In this document: piece after piece, positions 57,187-64,000 of the stretch
Layout: every line of letters begins with the position of its first letter
Position numbering within the stretch: the stretch's first letter is position 1
NCBI GenBank assembly: GCA_022592445.1
Contig: JABYQR010000138.1
Location: forward strand, 44,860 to 108,859
From: Cytidiella melzeri
Taxonomy: Eukaryota; Basidiomycota; Agaricomycetes; Polyporales; Irpicaceae
Direction: 5' to 3'
DNA length: 64,000 nucleotides
Program-made: the position numbers and the translations under genes
Notes under the pieces: model-generated
What the model was told of the DNA's origin: nothing
Database searches by the model: none
The model's input: the letters and a program-made list of their open reading frames with translations, nothing else

Positions 57187-60035
57187 TTTGGATAGACTCT
57201 TCTGGGTCTACCCCACACACCAAGAAGATCAACTCAATTGGCAACAACTGCGGTCTTGCTGCAGTCTCTTATCATCCTTGCTAGCCTTACCCTGGATGGG
57301 AAGCAGCACTTAGAAACATCAGACATCAGAAGTATATGATAGTAGGAGCCAAAACATCCCTCCCCTGCTACAGAAAGCCACACCTTTTCTACCAGAAGAA
57401 ACAAGACATCTATCTTGACCACAACAACAGGTGGGAACATTGTACAGCTGATATTTGTCCCAATAGTGAACTAGCAAACCAAACAGTAAGACCTCCACAC
57501 CCAGATTTTGAGTTTGTGAATGTTGCCCAAGTTGAGTGACACTTGCGAGAAGCCAGAAGATGCAACAAGAGACAAGCAAAAGTACCACCTGCTAGCAACA
57601 CACCACCACTATTGTTAGAAGAACTTTCAGTACCATCAAAGCCGACAATGAGTACTCCTGAAGAAGCAATACAAACGGAAGGTACTGTGCAACCTGCAAA
57701 CAGATACTGTTACCCAAGCACAAAAGACTGAAAGAGAACAAAGGCCATTCACACCATTCACTACTCCTGATGACGACTACTCCTTGGCACCAGACCCACA
57801 TCAACCTCTCTTTCAACCCTATGACAGGGAATTTTATGAGAAGAGGAGGCAATCAGATCCTTTTGACCCCAAGTACCCCTTTGACAGATACTTGTCAAGA
57901 ACACAACCAAACTCTATGAAGAGCGAGGAAGTGACAATGGGGAGAGAGGAATGATGAGCAAACTTGCGTGGATGATGACGTCAGGGGAAGTGACAATGGG
58001 AAAAGGGGGAGAGATGACGACGAGGGAGCAGCTGATAATGAGCTAAAGACCAGGATATATTAGTACAGTGATGGACTAGGTACAAGGTGGACGTCACCTG
58101 AAGACCAGGAGGTAGAATCTGAGGTCTTTAGGGAGCTACAGGGTGGGTTTATATACATCTCAGACAAGGACCCCTGGTACTGGGTCTGTACTCCTAACAC
58201 TGCCGTGGAAACGTATGGTGTGCTAGGTGTGATGTTCTACAATGTTCCACAATGTTCCAGCACCTTCTATGATCATGTGACCAGTCTGTCACATGTACTT
58301 GATCACATGCAGGAGCCATGTGCCATTGATAAGATAAGATAAGGAAAAGAAAAGGAAAAGAAAAGGAAAAAGTGCGCATGTTTGTGACAATACTCCGACG
58401 CCCCAACCAATGACCGAGCTCCACCTGAAAGCAAGCGGGAAAAGCTCAAACTCCGTGATCTCCAAGATTTTGACGGCGGGGCTGAGATGTTTGACAAATG
58501 GTGGACCAACATGTTGATGTAAATCAGGATGCAGCCTAAGCAATTTGCTCTAGCCATACACAAGATTGTTTGTGTACTCAGTTACATGAACAGAGGAACA
58601 GCTGGACCATGGGCTATGCTCAAGAAGAAACAATACCTGATGGATGACTTCCCACACTGGAGAGAATTCTGCAAAGAAGTCTTGATGTTTTTTCAAGATA
58701 AAGGACTCAGAGAATGTGCATTGGCCAAGCTTGAAAGAGCAAATCAGGGTTCACAAACAATCCAAGAATACAACAACAACTTTTCCATATTGCTGGGCCA
58801 GTATGGCAAGAAACAAGACGAAACAGCAGTAATGGCTTGGTACAAGTGCAAACTCAAGTGGAGCCTCCTTAACGCCCTCCATAATCTCCACCATCAACCA
58901 GAGAACCTCAGAGAAATGATGATAGAAGTGCTCTGGCTAGAAACAAACCAACAACTCCTGACGCTCGATCTGGCTGCTCATAATGGCCATGGCAGGAGTG
59001 AGGGGGGGGGGAATCAATCTACTAGAACTCCCTACTCCAACAACAACCAAGCCACTGCAAGAGTCAAGAGTGCAGCAGATTGTGAGCGTTATTTTAAAGA
59101 CAACCTATGTTTCAGGTGCCATCAACCAGGTCACAAAGCTAACAAGCTCTCTTTCCATCCTGACTACAGGCCAAATCAACGTGTGTTACTCCAAGCACAG
59201 AACCCACCGCCTGCACTCCGAACTATGACAGTGGTTGAAGGAGAAGAACCTAGCAACAACGCAGTGGAAGCAAGAAGGAAGGAGGCTGGTCAAGAGGGCG
59301 CTGGAGGAATTATCTGCCACACGCATATTGGCGTGAAAAGCAATACAGAAGGAGCAAGCATGGCTCGCCAAGGCATTCGTCATCAACACGGAAGGCAGTG
59401 GACCCAGCGAGGTTTGTGGACTGCTGGATTGCAGGAGAAGGATTTTCATGACCGGTGAGGAGGCACAAAACATGAGGGAGTGGAGAACACAAGTAACTAC
59501 CTGGGTGGAGCAGGGAAACATGATAGACTGGGCCTACAACTGCTATTGGAAGGGATGGGCAGCAGAGAAGCAGGAGGTGTTGGGAGCAACCTTGGAAGAG
59601 GTATAGAGGTGATTGGATCTCAAGTGGGCAGAACCACCTACCTTCATGATTCAGGAATGATGGATTACCCAAACTGGGTCAAATATGGAAGTGGTCCATC
59701 ACATGATAGCAGGATTACCAGTGGAGGAAAGGGGCTTGTTCCTAGACAAGTTAGAAGAGAGAGAGTGTTTTTAGTTTATCCTGCACCCTCAACATGTGTC
59801 ACGATCAAGGCAAATTGTGTACCTGCTAGTGATCTCTCGATATCATTTGCTGGCAAAATCACACACAATTGTGAAATTGTTGAAGTTCAGGTTTTGGTTG
59901 ATAGCGGTGCAACACATTGCTTCATCCACAAAAAACTTCTCAAGCACAACAGTAACAACGGATATGTCAAAAGGCAGGGTTGTGTGCGCTGCTAAGACCT
60001 AACGGCGCTGTCAGACCTCTGAGTACCTAAGACAC
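57187..60035 (+). mobile_element. Gypsy element interior: gag and start of protease, truncated
   Basis: Leader, degenerate gag N terminus (about 57740-57950: PFTTPDDDYSLAPDPHQPL, then PFDPKYPFDRYL), gag core, zinc knuckle and protease start, in that order. Reverse transcriptase, RNase H and integrase are missing. The sequence is cut at 60035, where an LTR of the other family begins. Confidence 0.75.
58529..59996 (+). pseudogene. Gag-protease remnant of the gypsy element
   Basis: The capsid region before the first ATG (DRAPPESKREKLKLRDLQDF, then FDKWWTNM) ends in a stop at about 58519. The frame continues from 58529 with QFALAIHKIVCVLSYMNRG, YLMDDFPHWREFCKEVLMFF and QTIQEYNNNFSILLGQYG, and a zinc knuckle CFRCHQPGHKANKLS whose final Cys position reads Ser. 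In a later frame, after frame breaks, a retropepsin opening appears (VQVLVDSGATHCFIHKKLL). It cannot encode a complete polyprotein. Confidence 0.75.
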
Positions 60036-60445
60036 TGTCATGGATGGCCTGACTAGCCCTTAATTTTTGCAATTTACCTCTTGTTTTTATCTGTAAAACT
60101 CCGGGCTACAACCTAGTTTCAATTCTCTTTGCATAAACTCCTTTGCACGTCTATTAAGCGCCCGTATCACGTGGCTTAGACGCTCCACACGGTCACATTA
60201 CTTGCTACTACGTCACACTGGCATGTGACTTAGCTTAAGTAAGACCACATGGCTACAAGCACATGGCTCAGCCCATAGCTAGGGTTTGACGTCATAGATA
60301 CTGTCCACATGGGCTCCTTATTGTTCTTTCCTTATTGTTCTCTTTATGGAAGGATGTTCTCACAGGTGTGGGAATGGGATACAATAGTTGGTCTCCTTTT
60401 AGATAGATTCTCTCACGGGTAGAGTTCTTGGCAAGGTCTAGACAA
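60036..60445 (+). mobile_element. LTR D, truncated copy of the first gypsy-type family
   Basis: Starts TGTCATGGATGGCCTGACTA and follows LTR A through TTAAGCGCCCGTATCACGTG. It stops at GGTCTAGACAA, where the LTR at 60446 begins. The third family element is therefore inserted into it. Confidence 0.75.
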
Positions 60446-61159
60446 TGTCACAGATTTTCAATGTTTCTACAAGACTTGCCTTACCAGGCAACGGTATTAT
60501 TGGGAATATTTAAGCGCTTATCCAGCGCTTATCCGGCGTCTATTTAGGTGCTTATCCAGCGCTTATCTGGCGCTTATCAGGCGCCTATTCCGGCGCTTAT
60601 TCTCAGTGCCTATCAATTGATGCGCTGATGCACCTCCTGTCTCTGATGCGCTGATGCGCTTCTTTCCTTATCTGTGTATCACATGATAGAACTCTCTGGA
60701 ACATTGTGGAACATGCTGGAACTATGATGTCATAGTATAGAACATTCCATTAGATGATGTCATAGTTCTTAGAACCTTCTGGAAAAGTCTAGCCTTGTCT
60801 TAGAACAAGCTAGAACAAGTCTAGCCTTGGTGCTGGGTCATGGGGTCAGGTCATGGGGACAATTGCTATTGGTTGATTATTGAAGTGGCACCACTAGGGC
60901 ATAGGGCATGCTTAGTAAGGTAGATTACTTCGCTTACTCATGTAGGTATTAGGGGTCTTAGGGTAGTACCTGGGGTCCTCCCCTTCATGTATATATAGAG
61001 GCACTCCTGAGGGCATATCCCCTCAGTCTTATCCACTCTGTTGAACCAGGACTACTCAGTACCCACCAGTACTTCGCTCACCACCACTCTTACTCTCTAT
61101 CTCACCATCTCCCCCTCAAGTTAACCAACTTATCTGGTGAGTGTAGCATTACTGTTACA
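60446..61159 (+). mobile_element. 5' LTR of a third gypsy element
   Basis: 714 bp, starting TGTCACAG and ending CTGTTACA, so with TG...CA ends. It has a TATATATAG box near 60990 and is followed by TTTGGATAAGACTGCC as primer-binding-like site. Positions 60510-60605 hold short degenerate repeats of CGCTTATCCAG. Confidence 0.8.
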
Positions 61160-61737
61160 TTTGGATAAGACTGCCCCTACTCCCTCACGTCTCTGGACGT
61201 GCTGGAGGTTTCTTTCCCTTTCTTCTAGGTCTTGTGCCTGTGCGTGGGCCCCTTTACAAACCCTCTAGACATAGAGGTAGCCGGACCATAGGCTTTAAGT
61301 GGTAGTCATGTCTAGGCTTTGCCTTGATGTGCACAACTTGAATCACCCTCTCGCCCGACGCTCCTAGAGCTGATCAGAGCAGGGGTTGGCATTATGCCAA
61401 CATGATGAAAGTGTGCCTCCCCACAGGCGATAGTGGAGTCTGGTGTCAGACAGCTCGTTATAAGAGCTAGACAACAGGACTAGAAACCCATGAGTGCCTA
61501 GGCACGTAGACGGGTAACTTGTTCTGGCCGGACTTAGGGTCAGTGTAATACTGATCCGCAAACCATTTGCCGCATGGGTGGAACCATGACGGAGATCCTT
61601 ACACTACCGGACCTGGAGAGAGAGTCCAGGCCGACGCCGGCACTACCCCACGCACACACAGGACCTCTCCTTTATGGAGATTTTGTTTCGCACACCACTG
61701 AGCTGTCAAGCTCATCACACTTTGTCACACAGTCACC

Positions 61738-62517
61738 ATGCCAATTTCCCGCTTCATCGCTGCTAGGTCTGGCCGCAAGGCCCCCTACTCCATTCCTGTC
61801 CGCAATGAAGTCACCGGACTTCAAGAACGCCTCTCAGTCTCCAAGGAGACACTCGATAAGTTCAAGGACGCCGGCAAGCCTCGCCGGCTCAAATACCCCG
61901 ATAACAAGCCCCTCATCAAGAGAATCGACCTCGAGGAGCAGGCTCGCACCACCGTTGAGCATGAGGAGAACCAGGCTCGTATGAGTCAGATCTCTCATCT
62001 AATGTCTCAACTCAGCCTTCTCAATCGTATCGAGAAGCAAGAGAAAGAGAAAGCTGAAAAGCTTACTCTCCTTCAGCGTATCGAGGAGCGCAACCAACGC
62101 GCTTACATTCCCACTCCCTCTCCTCTTCCCGCTTCTCTCCGCTTCCGTAAAACGAAGTTAATACTTCGTCAAGAGGAGTTCGAACCGATGATCACAGCAG
62201 CCTGTCAAAGGCTTGAACCCGTGCTCAAGAAGCTGGACGCCTCTTTCTCGAGTGGTGGGCAATCATCTAACCACCAGCTCAACACTCGCAGGGAGAAAGC
62301 TCAGCTGCTGATCGGCCGTGTATTCATGGTTGAACAGTGGTTCAAGGAGAATCACACGGACAAGATGACGAATAGGGAATGGAGGATGTTGAAAAAGGAC
62401 TTGAAAAGTTTAGGCAGGATTAGTTTTGTAGACATACATCGGAGATGGGGTTACATACTAGAATTGCTAGAAGGGCTGTTCGACATGAACGCCTTTGTAT
62501 ATGCGGAAATGGAATAA
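61738..62517 (+). CDS. Extra ORF of a gypsy element, upstream of gag
   Basis: Intact 259 aa frame between the 5' LTR and gag, on the same strand. A basic N terminus (MPISRFIAARSGRKAPYSIP) leads into long charged helices (LQERLSVSKETLDKFKDAGK, RIEKQEKEKAEKLTLLQRIE). The C-terminal part is helical and Trp-containing (IGRVFMVEQWFKENHTDKM, FVDIHRRWGYILELLEGLF). No protease, polymerase or zinc motif is present and I cannot assign a function. I believe similar proteins occur in other basidiomycete genomes, but only from memory. Its intactness beside a frame-broken gag is notable. Confidence 0.7.
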   Translation: MPISRFIAARSGRKAPYSIPVRNEVTGLQERLSVSKETLDKFKDAGKPRRLKYPDNKPLIKRIDLEEQARTTVEHEENQARMSQISHLMSQLSLLNRIEKQEKEKAEKLTLLQRIEERNQRAYIPTPSPLPASLRFRKTKLILRQEEFEPMITAACQRLEPVLKKLDASFSSGGQSSNHQLNTRREKAQLLIGRVFMVEQWFKENHTDKMTNREWRMLKKDLKSLGRISFVDIHRRWGYILELLEGLFDMNAFVYAEME

Positions 62518-62686
62518 AATGTATGGGCTGACAAGCCTCATTTTACTCGGTGACAACTCCTGAAAAGGATTTAATGTGTGAAAACAACTCTGACAAGAGT
62601 TCAATGTGTGAAAAGTGGTGTTTCTCTTCTTCTTATACTAGAAATAGTATTTTGCTTATCCTTTGCTAACTAAGAAATTAGAAGCA

Positions 62687-63960
62687 ATGGCCTCTCAATC
62701 CAACGCCGGATCCAACGCTGCCCCGCTGCTGCTTCTAACCTTACTCACTCTGTTCCTTTCGGCAAAATTACGCCGATTGTCTACAACCCTTCAGTTGAGA
62801 ACTTTGAGCAGCATATCTTCCACAACCTAAACACGGCCCAAAGGGCTTTTACTCGTACGGTTGAAGGTGGAGCAACTGCTGCCATCGTCCACAACATGAT
62901 GAATCAGATGGTTCTTATTGGAACAACCAGCTGTCCCTCCTGGAGGATAACCTCCAGGAATACGTCGATAAGGTCGCTCAAGACCTATATTCGCAGTCCG
63001 CTGCTGACACCCAAGTCCAGCGGATGGACACTGACCTGGATATGGTCAAAACAACGATCACAAATGTGGTCAACCAGATCAACCAGCTTCCCTTGTCTCA
63101 AGGACAAGGAGGATCCTCGCGCCAGCCCAAGATTGGCGAACCCCCGGAGTTCAACGGCACTGACGGCAAGGTCAAGTTCAACGAGTGGTTGAACAAAATC
63201 TCTCTGTGGCTTGTCCACGAGAATGTTGCTACTGACAGGCAACGTATTGCCGTTGCGATGAACCGGCTCTCAGGCGCGGCGGCTCAATACATGGAGCCGT
63301 GGATCAAGAAGCTGACGAAGGGTCAGACAATTGGAACGTGGGAAGAGTTCGAGAACGAGCTCAAGGTACAGTACGGACAACGGGATGACAAGGAGGGCGC
63401 TCGAAAGGAGCTTAACGCCTTGTTCAATAACACGGATCTGGCGCATAAGAACTTCGTCAAGTACGCGGAACGTTTCCGTACGCTTGGAAGGCTTTCTGGA
63501 TACGAGGACGACTTGCTTATTCACAAGCTCAAGCACGTCATCGAGAAGGACATGAGGCTCGTCATGATCGGAAAAGACGAAAATCAAATTCCGACAACTG
63601 GCCTCAGTTCCTCGACCTCTTGCTCGACATCCACAAGAAGGTCTATCCGGAGAAAGCGCAGGGCCAGATCTTTGCGAAGGAAAAGGATACGTCCACTCCT
63701 ATGGAGGTGGACGCTGCGGACAAGAAGAAAAGAAGAACGAGAAGCGGAACAAGGGCAAGGGCAAAGAGGTGAATTCGACTGAAAAGTCGGAAAAGTTCTG
63801 CCACATCCATAAGTCGAAAGGACAAATACGGATGAGTGCAACCTCAACGGCCTGAAGAAGAAGCCCGATGAAAAGAAGAAGGAGGTGAAGAAGGATGGAA
63901 AGTCTTCGGCGCCGAAGAAGATTCGGGCAGCAGATGCCGAGGACTCTGGGACGGACAGCG
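62687..63960 (+). pseudogene. Gypsy gag with several single-base frameshifts
   Basis: The gag frame starts MASQSNAGSNAAP, then shifts to NLTHSVPFGKITPIVYNPSV, then to LLEDNLQEYVDKVAQDL. The core follows: IGEPPEFNGTDGKVKFNEWL, MNRLSGAAAQYMEPWIKKL, WEEFENELKVQYGQRDD and TDLAHKNFVKYAERFRTLG. One base appears missing near 62724, 62916, 63597 and again after 63715. The end is Lys-rich with a partial Cys/His motif (FCHIHKSKG). The element continues beyond the window. Confidence 0.75.
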
Positions 63961-64000
63961 AGGCCGAAAGCCCCTAAGGCTTCGTCGTCTAAAACAAAAA

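Overview
The window is nuclear DNA of a filamentous basidiomycete, most likely a wood-decay Agaricomycete. The evidence is many short (about 45-115 nt) GT-AG introns, a subfamily C GH45 endoglucanase very like the one known from Phanerochaete, and a transposon load typical of Agaricomycetes. It alternates conserved gene-dense segments with repeat-rich segments. No CRISPR array, rRNA or convincing tRNA gene was seen.

Layout. (1) 149-3854: a GH45 endoglucanase and, convergent with it, DNA polymerase kappa. (2) 3952-11277: one Tc1/mariner-like element (41 bp perfect TIR core, TA target duplication) ending 96 bp upstream of the polymerase kappa start. It carries a decayed transposase and a decayed companion gene, and has itself been hit by a 5'-truncated LINE with a perfect 15 bp target duplication. 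(3) 11280-28370: repeats. These are a broken hAT transposase, three LTRs of one gypsy family (two of them inverted relative to each other), a complete-looking DDE transposon with an intact 721-residue transposase, a tandem array of about 180 bp units, an array of about 142 bp units, a 712 bp non-autonomous element, and a possible small secreted protein gene at the edge. (4) 28645-45912: housekeeping genes: RAD23, an LRR/LIP1-like protein, ARF1, cysteine synthase, an HMMR/RHAMM-like coiled-coil protein, a membrane phospholipase B and a protein with a probable TPP1/Tpz1-type OB fold. (5) 45913-49027: about 3.1 kb with no recognisable gene, then a Pcl5/Pas1-type cyclin behind a cluster of TGACTC boxes and a long uORF-containing leader. 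(6) 52296-54845: an unrecognised conserved-looking 150-residue protein and a probably GPI-anchored aspartic protease. (7) 55640-64000: a 300 bp fold-back repeat, then parts of three gypsy elements, the last running off the window.

The host genes are not an operon or an evident cluster. Themes are DNA damage tolerance and repair (polymerase kappa, RAD23), membrane traffic and lipid metabolism (ARF1, phospholipase B), spindle and cell cycle (HMMR-like, cyclin), possible telomere protection (TPP1-like) and extracellular digestion (GH45, aspartic protease). Points most worth following up are the companion gene inside the Tc1/mariner-like element, the transposase with about 159 residues between its second and third catalytic residues, the TPP1-like protein, the Gcn4-box/Pcl5-like cyclin arrangement, and the extra ORF upstream of gag in the last gypsy element.
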